Shown here piece after piece: positions 7,011-16,493 of a DNA stretch of 37,745 bases (positions within the stretch are counted from its first letter, which is position 1; each line of letters begins with the position of its first letter). The notes beneath the pieces were generated by a model, which did not search any database, was not told the origin of the DNA, and worked only from the letters and a program-made list of their open reading frames with translations. Position numbers and translations under genes: made by a program. The stretch comes from Alistipes sp. GTDB lineage: Bacteria; Bacteroidota; Bacteroidia; Bacteroidales; Rikenellaceae. The stretch lies in assembly GCA_020026435.1 (NCBI GenBank), contig JAHHQK010000020.1:1-37745 (forward strand). The letters are read 5' to 3'.

Positions 7011-9665
7011 ATGAAAAGACTACTTCCTTTATGTCTGTTTCTCGGAATGTTCCTGGCGACGTCCTGCGCCGAGGAGCATCTGATCGGCAATGCCGCCGAC
7101 CGCAAGGTCATTGCCGAGGATTTTGAAGCCCGTAAGCAGGAATTCCCCACGGGGGATCTCTTTACGGTATTCGATCGTGAGCTGACGACGCCTCAGGAGG
7201 AGGCGTTGCGTTTCCTCTACGCCTATATGCCGCTGGGCGATCTGGCCGGCCATTCGGGGGACTATTTCCTTGAGCAGGTCGACTATTCGCTGCGTGCCCG
7301 CCGCGAGATGCCGTGGGGTGTGAGCGTCCCCGACCGCGAATTCCGCCACTTCGTGCTTCCGATCCGTGTCAACAACGAGAACCTCGACGACAGCCGCCGC
7401 GTGTTCTACGAGGAGCTGAAGGAGCGTGTGGGCCATCTCTCGATGCATGATGCCGTCCTGGAGATCAACCACTGGTGCCATGAGAAGGTGATCTATACCC
7501 CCTCGGACGGACGTACCTCCTCGCCTCTGGCCTCGGTCCGCACGGCTCACGGCCGTTGCGGTGAGGAGTCGACCTTCGCCGTGGCCGCCTTCCGTGCCAT
7601 GGGTATCCCCGCCCGCCAGGTCTATACGCCGCGCTGGGCTCATACCGACGACAACCACGCCTGGGTTGAGGTGTGGGTCAACGGCCAATGGTATTTCCTG
7701 GGTGCGTGTGAGCCCGAGCCGGTGCTGAATCTGGCGTGGTTCAATGCGCCCGTGTCGCGCGGAATGATGATGCACACCAATGTCTTCGGCCGTTACAACG
7801 GTCCCGAGGAGGTGATGCGCCGCACGAAGATCAATACGCAGATCAACGTGACGGAGAACTATGCCCCCACCGCCAAGGCCGATCTTACGGTCGTTGACAA
7901 GGAAGGCAATCCCGTGGAGGATGCCCTGGTGGAGTTCAAGGTCTACAACTACGGCGAGTATTTCACCGTGGCCAGCAAGAAAACCGACGAGAAGGGTCAC
8001 ACCTCGCTTTCGGCCGGAAAGGGCGATATGCTGGTGTGGGTGTCGAAGGACGGACGCTACGGTTTCGACCGTCTGACGTTCGGCCGTCAGCCCGAGCTGG
8101 AGATCCGTCTGGACAAGACCCCGGGCGATGAGTTCGAGCGCGAGCTGGAGATCATCCCTCCCGTCGAGAACAGCAATATCCCCGATGTGACCCCCGAGCA
8201 GCGTGAGGAGAACACCGTGAGAATGCTCCGCGAGGATTCGATCCGCAATGCCTACATCGCCACCTTCCCCACGGCCGACGAGGCTCGCGAGCTGGCCCGC
8301 AAGCAGGGCCTGGAGGAGTCGGTGGTGGTGAACCTGATCCGCGAGTCGAGAGGCAACCACGCCGCGATCTCCGATTTCCTGAAGTCGCTCTCCACGCCCG
8401 AGGAGAAGCAGGCCGGTGTCGATCTGTTGGGACGCCTGGCCCGTAAGGACCTGCGCGATGCGACGATCGACGTGCTGGAGGATCACCTCAAGACCCCCAT
8501 TCTGGACAAGGACGACGAAATCTTCCGCGAGTATGTCCGCAACCCGCGTATCTCGATCGAGATGCTGACTCCCTACAAGTCGTTCTTCCGCCGTGTGATC
8601 AGCGAGTCGGAGGCCGAGGCCTTCCGCAAGGCTCCGCTGACGCTGGCCCGCTGGGTGGCCGACAATATCCGCGTGGACCGCTACTGCAACCTGGGGGCCG
8701 ATCCCATTTCGCCCGAGGGTGTATGGCGCACGCGTACGTCCGATGTCCGCAGCCGCAACATCTTCTTCGTGGCCATGGCCCGCAGCATCGGCATCCCGGC
8801 CCGCATCGACGAGGTGACGGGCAAGGTGCAGATCATGTCCGAAAAATCGGCGATCGACATCGATTTCGAGCAGGTTGAGGAGACGGTGGCCCCCACCGGA
8901 AAACTTGTGCTGGACTACACCCCCATCGAGAACCTCGACGATCCGAAATACTACGCCCACTTCACCATCTCGCGTCTCACGCAGGCGGCTTCGCCGTCGT
9001 TGCTGGCCTATGAGGAGGGTGAACTCGACATGGGCGGCGGTACGACCTGGGCCAAGCGCTTCAAGAAGGGTACTGCAATCGACACGGGACACTACCTCCT
9101 GGTGACGGGTACGCGTCTGGCCAACGGAGGCGTGTTGTCGAAGATCTCAACCTTCTCGATCGAGGAGGGCAAGACCACCGAAAAGCAGCTGACCATGCGT
9201 GAGTCGAAGGATGAGATCCGTGTGATCGGCAGCTTCAATTCCGAGTCGGTGTTCCGCTCGGGCGAGAAGGATTGTTCGATCCTTTCGGCTACGGGTCGCG
9301 GTTACTTCGTGGTGGCCGTGCTGGGTATGGGCCAGGAGCCTACGACCCACGCCCTGCGCGATCTGGCCGCCGCAGGCAAGGATCTTGAGCAGTGGGGTCG
9401 CAAGATCGTGTTGCTGTTCCCCGACGAGCGTCAGCTGAAGATGTTCCGCAAGGAGGACTATCCGGGTCTTCCCTCGACCATCGTCACGGGTGTCGATGCT
9501 TCGGGTGAGATCCGCAATCAGATCCTGCGCGAGATGAAGTGCCGTGATAAGGTGACTCTGCCGCTGGTACTCATCGGCGATACCTTCAACCGCGTGGTCT
9601 TCTTCACGCAGGGTTACACCATCGGTCTGGGTGATCAACTCAACAAGGTGATCCACAAATTATAG
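7011..9665 (+). CDS. Transglutaminase-like lipoprotein with a second degenerate core domain
   Basis: An 884-residue predicted lipoprotein: signal ending FLATSC, lipidated Cys19. A transglutaminase-like core follows (about 130-245), with GRCGEE (Cys183) and NHAWVEVW (His216) as the papain-like Cys/His pair. The expected Asp position after it reads GACEPE, so the third catalytic residue is uncertain. Next come a small beta domain (about 285-365, PVEDALVEFKVYN), a helical region and a second transglutaminase-like segment (about 540-640) with RSRNIFFVAMARSIGIPAR but no Cys at the active position. The C-terminal 130 residues resemble a thioredoxin fold (LFPDERQLKMF...) without a CxxC. Likely on the cell envelope; the substrate is unknown, and protein or peptidoglycan-peptide cleavage is possible. 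TACCTTAG at 6965-6972 is only a weak promoter match. Confidence 0.82.
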   Translation: MKRLLPLCLFLGMFLATSCAEEHLIGNAADRKVIAEDFEARKQEFPTGDLFTVFDRELTTPQEEALRFLYAYMPLGDLAGHSGDYFLEQVDYSLRARREMPWGVSVPDREFRHFVLPIRVNNENLDDSRRVFYEELKERVGHLSMHDAVLEINHWCHEKVIYTPSDGRTSSPLASVRTAHGRCGEESTFAVAAFRAMGIPARQVYTPRWAHTDDNHAWVEVWVNGQWYFLGACEPEPVLNLAWFNAPVSRGMMMHTNVFGRYNGPEEVMRRTKINTQINVTENYAPTAKADLTVVDKEGNPVEDALVEFKVYNYGEYFTVASKKTDEKGHTSLSAGKGDMLVWVSKDGRYGFDRLTFGRQPELEIRLDKTPGDEFERELEIIPPVENSNIPDVTPEQREENTVRMLREDSIRNAYIATFPTADEARELARKQGLEESVVVNLIRESRGNHAAISDFLKSLSTPEEKQAGVDLLGRLARKDLRDATIDVLEDHLKTPILDKDDEIFREYVRNPRISIEMLTPYKSFFRRVISESEAEAFRKAPLTLARWVADNIRVDRYCNLGADPISPEGVWRTRTSDVRSRNIFFVAMARSIGIPARIDEVTGKVQIMSEKSAIDIDFEQVEETVAPTGKLVLDYTPIENLDDPKYYAHFTISRLTQAASPSLLAYEEGELDMGGGTTWAKRFKKGTAIDTGHYLLVTGTRLANGGVLSKISTFSIEEGKTTEKQLTMRESKDEIRVIGSFNSESVFRSGEKDCSILSATGRGYFVVAVLGMGQEPTTHALRDLAAAGKDLEQWGRKIVLLFPDERQLKMFRKEDYPGLPSTIVTGVDASGEIRNQILREMKCRDKVTLPLVLIGDTFNRVVFFTQGYTIGLGDQLNKVIHKL

Positions 9666-9679
9666 ACCTGCATCATCGG

Positions 9680-9720
9680 AATCGGGCGGGCCTTCCGGAT
9701 TCGGCAGGGCCCGCCCGATT
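9680..9720 (+). terminator. Terminator of the transglutaminase-like gene
   Basis: Perfect 13-bp stem AATCGGGCGGGCC / GGCCCGCCCGATT with a 15-nt loop, followed by TTTGATGG, 15 nt after the stop codon. Confidence 0.85.
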
Positions 9721-9893
9721 TTGATGGTTTCGCATACGCCTGCATCGGGGTGTACTCCGGCCGTAGCCGTTTGCATACGTTGTACTTATTTGCTTCTGGC
9801 GGCCTCCGCTGCAAGGTGTGGCCTCCGAATGTCCCCGATGGAGGCTGTCCGTTGTTTGAAAATCGTAAACACAACGTGAATACCGAAATACTG

Positions 9894-9941
9894 AAACCGC
9901 CACCCGACAATCGCAATACAAGGATTGTCGGGTGGCGGTTT
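9894..9941 (+). terminator. Very strong perfect hairpin, likely terminator
   Basis: Arms AAACCGCCACCCGACAATC and GATTGTCGGGTGGCGGTTT pair over 19 bp without a mismatch around a 10-nt loop. The plus-strand side continues TCTTGTGTGTTTTC, favouring plus-strand termination. It lies 174 nt beyond the first terminator of the upstream gene, so it is either a second barrier or the end of an unrecognised short transcript. Confidence 0.65.
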
Positions 9942-10332
9942 TCTTGTGTGTTTTCTTGTGGAAATGCGGCCTTAGAGTGGGGCTTCCCCGGAAATAATTG
10001 CGGGAATGTTCGTGTTTTGCATTCTTTCTTTTTGATAGTTCATTCCTTTAATTCGGGATAGGCGGAAATGTTTTTTGAAAGGGAGGATTGGCGTTTTTTG
10101 CTCTTTCCTTTGTGACGGGGTCGTTGGAAACATTGTCTTTGAGGGGGACGGATGTCTGGCATTTTTACTCTTGGGGGAGCATGGCGATTTTACCTCTTGT
10201 CCAGCTCCTTTTTTTTGTGACGGGGACGGGTATGTTTTTCGGAACAGGATGGCCGATTGAGGTTGCGAGCAGAGTGGGGTTCAGGTTAAGGAGGAGATGA
10301 ATGCTTTGAGGATTTGGGTGAGGGGCTTTTCC

Positions 10333-10374
10333 CCTTCCTTCCTTCCTTCCTTCCTTCCTTCCTTCCTTCCTTCC
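10333..10374. repeat. CCTT tetranucleotide microsatellite, 10.5 copies
   Basis: Ten uninterrupted CCTT units plus CC. It lies 24 nt past the stop codon of radC, so length changes would alter the radC mRNA 3' end and not its reading frame. Confidence 0.95.
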
Positions 10375-10398
10375 AGGGGCTGAGAGAGGGTAGGGCTT

Positions 10399-11034
10399 TT
10401 ATTCGATAAGGCCCTCGCGGCGGAATGAGAAATCGCCCTCGCGGGAGATGATGACGTGGTCCAGCAGGCGGATGTCGAAAAGGGCGGCGGCACGTGCCAC
10501 ACGATCGGTGAGTGTGCGGTCGTGGGGACTGGCCGAGGCTGCTCTCGAGGGATGGTTGTGGATCAGGATGATCTGTGTGGCCAGGAGTTCGAGGGCGCGT
10601 TTGATGACGAGCCGATGGTCGACGACCGTGGCCTGCACTCCGCCCTGGCTGATGCGCATATATTCGATGATGCGGTTCGACGAGGTGAGGAATATCGCCC
10701 AGCACTCCTCGTGGGGTAGACCCTCAAGACGCGGACGGAAGATCCTTACCACATCGTCGCTGTGGGTGATGGTGTCGGCCTCGCGACCCTTCTCCAGGGT
10801 GATCCGGCGGCCTATTTCCGCGGCAGCCAGGATCTGTGCGGCCCGTTTCAGACCGATACCTCCGATCATGCGCAGACGGGCCGGATCCGTTTCTGAGAGC
10901 CGGCGCAGCGATCCCGCCGAGGCCTTCAGAAGGGCTTCTACTGCCTGGGAATCCTCCATGAGGATACCCAATAATTCTCCGTCCGTAAGGTTTTTGATGC
11001 CCCGGGCCGAGAGTTTGTCGATGATCGAAGCCAT
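10399..11034 (-). CDS. radC: RadC-family JAB/MPN-domain protein
   Basis: A 211-residue RadC/UPF0758 protein: an N-terminal helix-hairpin-helix region (about 1-85, with LRMIGGIGLKRAAQILAA) and a C-terminal JAMM metalloprotease-like domain with HNHPSRAASASPHD, which keeps the His-x-His-x10-Asp zinc ligands. The usual Gly after HNHPS is Arg here. The ATG at 11034 begins MASIIDKLSARG and lies 10 nt after the rnc stop; longer starts would run into rnc. The role in DNA repair is disputed for the family and not settled here. Last gene of the acpP-fabF-rnc-radC run, followed by a CCTT microsatellite. Confidence 0.92.
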   Translation of the reverse strand: MASIIDKLSARGIKNLTDGELLGILMEDSQAVEALLKASAGSLRRLSETDPARLRMIGGIGLKRAAQILAAAEIGRRITLEKGREADTITHSDDVVRIFRPRLEGLPHEECWAIFLTSSNRIIEYMRISQGGVQATVVDHRLVIKRALELLATQIILIHNHPSRAASASPHDRTLTDRVARAAALFDIRLLDHVIISREGDFSFRREGLIE

Positions 11035-11044
11035 GGTTGAGGGG

Positions 11045-11818
11045 CTATTGGGAGAGTTTGTCCAGGCGATCCAGCAGATCGGCACACTCCTCGTCGCTCA
11101 GGCTATGCGAAACGGAGTAGGCGGCCTGTTGTTCGGCTATTTTTTTCGAGTCGCCCGAGCCGTGGCCCACCTCCATGTTGTCGATCAGCACCTTGGCGTA
11201 GAACACCGGATGGATCGACGAGTAACCCTTGTCGTGGGCGGTTTGGAACTCGATGGTGTGGTGGTTTTTCTGGCACCACTCGATCAGACGGCTCTTGAAG
11301 TCTGTCTCCGAATGGGTCAGGTTGTCCACATTCAGATAGTTGACGTAGAGGTTGTTGATCAGCAGACGGTTGACAAATTCGTAGCCCTGGTCCAGGTAGA
11401 CGGCACCCATCATCGCCTCGAAGGCGTCGCCATAGATATGTTTTTGGGAGATGTTGACACCTCCGTTGGAGATCACCGCGCGGTCCAGACCCAACTCGAT
11501 GGCCAGGGCATTGAGCGACTGGCGCGAGACGATCTTCGAGCGCAACTGGGTGAGTGCTCCCTCGTCGTATTCGGGATATTCGATGAACAGATAGTCTGAA
11601 GTGACGGACTCGATGACGGCATCGCCCAAGAATTCGAGCCGTTCGTTGTTGATCGAGCGTCCGTCCTCCAAAACTAAAGAAGCTGACTTGTGAATCAAAG
11701 CCAGCTTGTAAAGTTCGATGTTATGGGGGATGATCCCGAACATATCATCGATAATCTTGTAATACTCCTTGTCCTGCCCGAAATTCCTCTTCAGAGGTCT
11801 TAGTATAAAGTCCAGCAC
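11045..11818 (-). CDS. rnc: Ribonuclease III
   Basis: A 257-residue double-strand-specific endoribonuclease for rRNA and mRNA processing. The catalytic domain shows NNERLEFLGDAV (Glu62, Asp66) and DAFEAMMGAVYLD (Asp131, Glu134), the four metal-binding acidic positions. A double-stranded RNA-binding domain occupies about 180-245, with GYSSIHPVFYAKVLI and GSGDSKKIAEQQAAYS. It starts 13 nt after the fabF stop, as in the conserved Bacteroidota acpP-fabF-rnc order. Slightly longer than the E. coli enzyme because of N- and C-terminal extensions. Confidence 0.97.
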   Translation of the reverse strand: MLDFILRPLKRNFGQDKEYYKIIDDMFGIIPHNIELYKLALIHKSASLVLEDGRSINNERLEFLGDAVIESVTSDYLFIEYPEYDEGALTQLRSKIVSRQSLNALAIELGLDRAVISNGGVNISQKHIYGDAFEAMMGAVYLDQGYEFVNRLLINNLYVNYLNVDNLTHSETDFKSRLIEWCQKNHHTIEFQTAHDKGYSSIHPVFYAKVLIDNMEVGHGSGDSKKIAEQQAAYSVSHSLSDEECADLLDRLDKLSQ

Positions 11819-11831
11819 GGCAAGCGTATGT

Positions 11832-13079
<1,248 letters not shown>

Positions 13080-13121
13080 AAATTTAAGGCTTTATTCGTT
13101 CGTGAAATTTAGGTTCGATGA

Positions 13122-13358
13122 TTATTTCTTGTGCGATTCGATGTAGTTGATTGCGTCACCTACGGTTGCAATCTTCTCGGCATCCTCGTCGGGAATCGTA
13201 ATATCGAAAGCCTTCTCAAACTCCATGATCAGCTCTACGGTGTCGAGCGAGTCTGCGCCCAGGTGATTCGTGAAGCTTGCTTCGGGTACTACCTCCGACT
13301 CCTTAACACCGAGTTTGTCAACGATGATCTCGACAACTTTGGATTGAACATCTGCCAT
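13122..13358 (-). CDS. acpP: Acyl carrier protein
   Basis: A 78-residue acidic four-helix carrier protein. The phosphopantetheine attachment site is Ser37 in LGADSLDTVELI, and the C-terminal IPDEDAEKIATVGDAINYI is typical. It heads the fatty-acid operon and has a promoter about 65 nt upstream, divergent from pepE. Confidence 0.98.
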   Translation of the reverse strand: MADVQSKVVEIIVDKLGVKESEVVPEASFTNHLGADSLDTVELIMEFEKAFDITIPDEDAEKIATVGDAINYIESHKK

Positions 13359-13425
13359 AATTTTAAATTTTTAGTTAAACAATTATTTTGAAATGTTTTA
13401 ATATCAATTAATATGTAAATCTGCG

Positions 13426-13460
13426 CAAAAGTAACACTTTTTTTATTACTTTTGACAAAA
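13426..13460 (-). promoter_or_regulatory. Promoter of the acpP-fabF-rnc-radC operon
   Basis: On the minus strand TTTTG (13456-13460) is followed after 22 nt by TACTTTTG (13426-13433), an exact TAnnTTTG. The leader would be about 60 nt. It is interleaved with the divergent promoter of pepE. Confidence 0.75.
13447..13454 (+). promoter_or_regulatory. -7 element of pepE, mirror image of the acpP element
   Basis: TACTTTTG on the plus strand, identical to the acpP -7 element on the other strand. The two form a perfect 9-bp inverted repeat (13426-13434 / 13446-13454). No good TTTG is seen 19-20 nt upstream. The leader to the ATG at 13537 would be about 75 nt. Confidence 0.55.
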
Positions 13461-13536
13461 AGCAATGATTTTTTATTAATAATTTTTTCGACATTTAGCA
13501 CATTTTATAGTTAAACATTTTAATACTCAGATAATT

Positions 13537-14241
13537 ATGAAACTTCTTTTGATCTCCAATTCCACCAATGCCGGTGAGGAATACCTGCGTTATCCCATGC
13601 CTCAGATCGAGGAATTCCTTCAAGGCATCAGCGAAATAGTCTTTGTACCCTACGCCGCCGTGACTTTCTCCTACGACGAGTACGAGCAGAAAGTCCAGAA
13701 GCGTCTGGGTGAGATCGGCGTGCGTGTGCGCTCGGTTCACCACGAGGCCGATCCCGCCAAGCTCATCCGCGAGGCCCAGGCCGTGTGTGTGGGTGGCGGC
13801 AACACCTTTGCCCTCTGCAAGAAGATGCAGGAGCAGGGGCTCATGAAGGCTATCCTGGCCAAGATCAACAGCGGTACACCTTATATGGGATGGTCGGCCG
13901 GCAGCAACGTCTCCTGCCCGACGCTTTGCACCACCAACGATATGCCCATCGTTCAGCCCGAGTCGTTCGAGGCCATCGGTGCCATTCCTTTCCAGATCAA
14001 CCCCCACTACCTCGACGCCAACCCCGAGGGGCATGCCGGCGAGACGCGCGAGCAGCGTATCCTGGAGTACATCGAGGCCAATCCCGGCCGTTGGGTCGTG
14101 GGCCTCAGGGAGGGCTGTATGCTCCGTATGGACGGCGAGCGTTTCGAGCTGATCGGCAAGCGTCCGATGCGTATCTTCCGCAAGGGCATCGAGCCTTACG
14201 AGGTACACGCGGGCGACGATCTGAGCTTCCTGCTGAAATAA
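13537..14241 (+). CDS. pepE: Peptidase E (alpha-aspartyl dipeptidase)
   Basis: A 234-residue cytoplasmic serine peptidase of family S51 that removes N-terminal aspartate from dipeptides. The nucleophile is Ser120 in GWSAGSN, and Asp135 and His157 (NPHYLD) fall where the catalytic residues of the E. coli enzyme are described. Glycine-rich VGGGNTF precedes them. The start MKLLLISNSTNAGEEYL is the family start. It is divergent from acpP and followed after 93 nt by a YraN-like gene. Confidence 0.95.
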   Translation: MKLLLISNSTNAGEEYLRYPMPQIEEFLQGISEIVFVPYAAVTFSYDEYEQKVQKRLGEIGVRVRSVHHEADPAKLIREAQAVCVGGGNTFALCKKMQEQGLMKAILAKINSGTPYMGWSAGSNVSCPTLCTTNDMPIVQPESFEAIGAIPFQINPHYLDANPEGHAGETREQRILEYIEANPGRWVVGLREGCMLRMDGERFELIGKRPMRIFRKGIEPYEVHAGDDLSFLLK

Positions 14242-14334
14242 TCCGCCGGAAAAAACGAATATCCCTTCTGCGGCGTAAGCCTGCCTGCGGCCCCGGGGCT
14301 GCAGGAGGCTTTGCCGTTTGTGGATTCAGCGATC

Positions 14335-14697
14335 ATGATTCCTGCCGAGTCGGGGAGCCGCGGGGAGCGTGCCGCGGTCGAGTATCTGCGCCGGAGAGGC
14401 TACGAACTGGTGGCCGTGAACTGGCGTGATGGGTGTTACGAGCTTGATATTGTGGCTCGTAAGTGCGGCGTCGTGCATTTCGTGGAGGTCAAGACCCGTC
14501 TGCGCGGAGGCCTCACCGCACCCGAAGAAGCGATGACCTTCCGCAAGCGGACGGCTCTGCGCCGGGCCGTGGAAGCCTACCTTTCCTATACGGGATGGGC
14601 GGGTGAAATACAGATGGATCTGATCGCCGTGGAGTATCTCCCCGAGGGGGAATGCCGGGTCAGGATGATCGAAAACGCCGTGGAATACAACTGGTAA
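14335..14697 (+). CDS. YraN/UPF0102-family nuclease-like protein
   Basis: A 120-residue UPF0102 protein with a predicted restriction-endonuclease-like fold. It shows the family arrangement GSRGERAAVEYLRRRGYELVAVNWR, then YELDIVA and HFVEVKTR, whose Glu/Asp/Lys residues form the putative PD-(D/E)XK site. The ATG at 14335 puts the Gly-x-x-Gly-Glu motif where it normally lies. A TTG at 14311 preceded by GCAGGAGG is a possible alternative start that adds eight residues. The cellular role is unproven for the family. It probably shares a transcript with pepE. Confidence 0.87.
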   Translation: MIPAESGSRGERAAVEYLRRRGYELVAVNWRDGCYELDIVARKCGVVHFVEVKTRLRGGLTAPEEAMTFRKRTALRRAVEAYLSYTGWAGEIQMDLIAVEYLPEGECRVRMIENAVEYNW

Positions 14698-14729
14698 TTT
14701 GGCTTTCCCGACAATTTACACTACCTTTG
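14698..14729 (+). promoter_or_regulatory. Promoter of waaA
   Basis: TTTG (14698-14701), 20 nt, TACCTTTG (14722-14729): an exact match to the Bacteroidota consensus, beginning at the first base after the stop of the YraN-like gene. The start of transcription is expected near 14736. Confidence 0.8.
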
Positions 14730-14826
14730 TCGAGATAATGTGAATACATTGGGGGAATCGGAACGCTCCGTGCGCGGGGATTTCCCGAAAAATGGAACAA
14801 TAATATACCGCAAAATATTAGCGCCG

Positions 14827-16053
14827 ATGTGGTTTTATAATTTCGGTTTAAGAGTCTACGCGTGGCTGATCCGCCTGGTGTCGGTGCGTCATGCCAAGGC
14901 TAAATTGTGGATTGACGGACGTAAGGATCTGTTCGGAAGAATGGCCCGCACGATCGATCCTAAAGCGCGTATCGTATGGATACACGTGGCTTCGTTGGGA
15001 GAATTCGAGCAGGGACGTCCCATTATCGAGAAGATCCGCAAGGAACATCCCGAATACAAGATTCTGGTCACCTTCTTCTCTCCGTCGGGTTACGAGATCC
15101 GCAAGAACTATAAGGAGGCCGACTATATCTTCTACCTGCCGATCGACACGCCGCGCAATGCCCGCCGTTTTCTCGACGTGGCCCATCCCGAGATCGCGAT
15201 TTTCGTGAAATACGAGTTTTGGCTGAACCTGCTCGGTGAGTTGCGCCGTCGCCGGATCCGCACCTATATCGTTTCGGCCATCTTCCGCCGCAATTCGATC
15301 TTTTTCCGTCCCTATGGCGGGCTGTGGCGTCGTGCGCTGGAGGCTTTCGAGACGATGTTCGTCCAGAACGAGGAGTCGAAGAAACTGCTCGGCGAGCTGG
15401 GCTTCGACAATGTGCTCATCGCCGGAGACACGCGTTTCGACCGTGTGGCCGAGATTGCGCGGGCGGCCAGGCATATCGACATCATCGAACGTTTCAAGGG
15501 TGAGGACCGTCTCTTTGTGGCGGGATCGACCTGGGGACCCGATGAGGAGTTGCTGATCCGTCTGATGAACGACAACCCCGGTGTGAAGTTCGTCGTCGCT
15601 CCCCACGAGATGGACCGTGAGCGCATAGCCCACCTCATGGAGTCGACCCGCGGCGGTGCGGTGAGGTTTACGGAGTGTACGCCCCACACGGTCTTTGCAT
15701 CGAAGCAGCTGCTGGTGCTCGATACGGTCGGACTGCTGGCCTCGGCCTATGGCTACGCCACGTGGAGCTACATCGGAGGAGGCTTCGGTGTCGGTATCCA
15801 CAACACGCTGGAGGCCGCTACGTTCGGACTCCCGGTGGCCTTCGGTCCGAACTACCACAAGTTCAAGGAGGCGCGGGACCTGGTGGCTTTGGAGGCTGCG
15901 CGTTCGGTGTCGACCTACGAGGAACTGAGCGAGTGGTTTGTGCCTTTGCGCGACAACGAGGATCATCTCCACAAGACGGGACGCATTGCCCGGGATTACA
16001 CCATGCGTCACCAGGGTGCAACCTCGATCATTACCAAGACAATTTTCCATTAG
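14827..16053 (+). CDS. waaA: 3-deoxy-D-manno-octulosonic acid (Kdo) transferase
   Basis: A 408-residue GT30 enzyme that adds Kdo to lipid A precursor at the inner membrane. An N-terminal membrane anchor (MWFYNFGLRVYAWLIRLVS) precedes the donor-site motifs: ASLGEFEQGRP with Glu59 as the likely catalytic base, AGDTRFDRV, and the C-terminal GGGFGVGIHNTLEAATFGLPVAFGP that binds the nucleotide sugar. The ATG at 14827 matches family N-termini. An in-frame GTG at 14740 would add 29 residues ahead of the anchor and lies only about 4 nt after the predicted transcription start, so it was not chosen. Confidence 0.95.
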   Translation: MWFYNFGLRVYAWLIRLVSVRHAKAKLWIDGRKDLFGRMARTIDPKARIVWIHVASLGEFEQGRPIIEKIRKEHPEYKILVTFFSPSGYEIRKNYKEADYIFYLPIDTPRNARRFLDVAHPEIAIFVKYEFWLNLLGELRRRRIRTYIVSAIFRRNSIFFRPYGGLWRRALEAFETMFVQNEESKKLLGELGFDNVLIAGDTRFDRVAEIARAARHIDIIERFKGEDRLFVAGSTWGPDEELLIRLMNDNPGVKFVVAPHEMDRERIAHLMESTRGGAVRFTECTPHTVFASKQLLVLDTVGLLASAYGYATWSYIGGGFGVGIHNTLEAATFGLPVAFGPNYHKFKEARDLVALEAARSVSTYEELSEWFVPLRDNEDHLHKTGRIARDYTMRHQGATSIITKTIFH

Positions 16054-16105
16054 CAGGGTACGGATCCCTTCCAATGGGAAATTCCCTTCCCTAATTTTTT
16101 TATAC

Positions 16106-16144
16106 CCGAGACCTTTCCCTCTGTGGAGCGGTCTCGGTTTTTTT
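16106..16144 (+). terminator. Terminator of waaA
   Basis: CCGAGACC / GGTCTCGG stem with a 16-nt loop and a run of seven T; about 50 nt after the stop. Confidence 0.88.
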
Positions 16145-16182
16145 GTGCCGGGAGTTGCTGCTGGAATCGAGGATGGGGCGAT

Positions 16183-16214
16183 GGAAAAGGCGGAGGAAAA
16201 GGCGGAGGAAAAGG
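16183..16214. repeat. Short tandem repeat, 12-bp unit, 2.7 copies
   Basis: GGAAAAGGCGGA occurs twice in perfect tandem and then GGAAAAGG. No gene or hairpin explains it. Confidence 0.8.
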
Positions 16215-16493
16215 GCGTGTTTCAGATCTGTTCTTGTTTCAGCCCAGTTCAGCCCCGTCTTGTTCCGTTCCGTCTTTGCTCCCACCGTCTTTCTTTACTT
16301 TTGATCGTGTGCGTCTGTATGCCATGAGGAAGGAAAGTTGTTAGGCTGGGGGTTGGAGGATTTGCTTTTGCGGTTTGGTGTCGGGGTCTTCGGACAGAGG
16401 GTGTTTGGAGGCCTTGTGCCTGGTGGACTTTTGGGGTCGGTTGCTCGTGAGTCCTGCTCCGAAGTCGGGGCGTTGGGACACAAGCAGAGGTGT

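Larger units (their letters stand above)
9721..10398. other. Gene-free convergent region
   Basis: It separates the plus-strand lipoprotein gene from minus-strand radC. Short open frames here have no conserved features. It contains a perfect 19-bp hairpin (9894-9941), a duplicated TTTGTGACGGGG (near 10109 and 10212), a T/G-rich stretch and the CCTT tract (10333-10374). No convincing TAnnTTTG promoter was found for a small RNA ahead of the hairpin. Confidence 0.6.

Noticed and set aside
7029..9092. A 687-codon minus-strand frame over the transglutaminase-like gene
   Set aside because: Shadow frame; no start context or family feature.
10333..10374. CCTT tract as a CRISPR array or a coding Lys/Gly/Arg repeat
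   Set aside because: There are no spacers, and the frames through it (KEGR repeats) are not linked to any supported gene because the radC stop lies before it.
9721..10398. Small protein genes in the gap before radC
   Set aside because: The frames are short, overlap one another and the hairpins, and have no ribosome-binding or promoter support.
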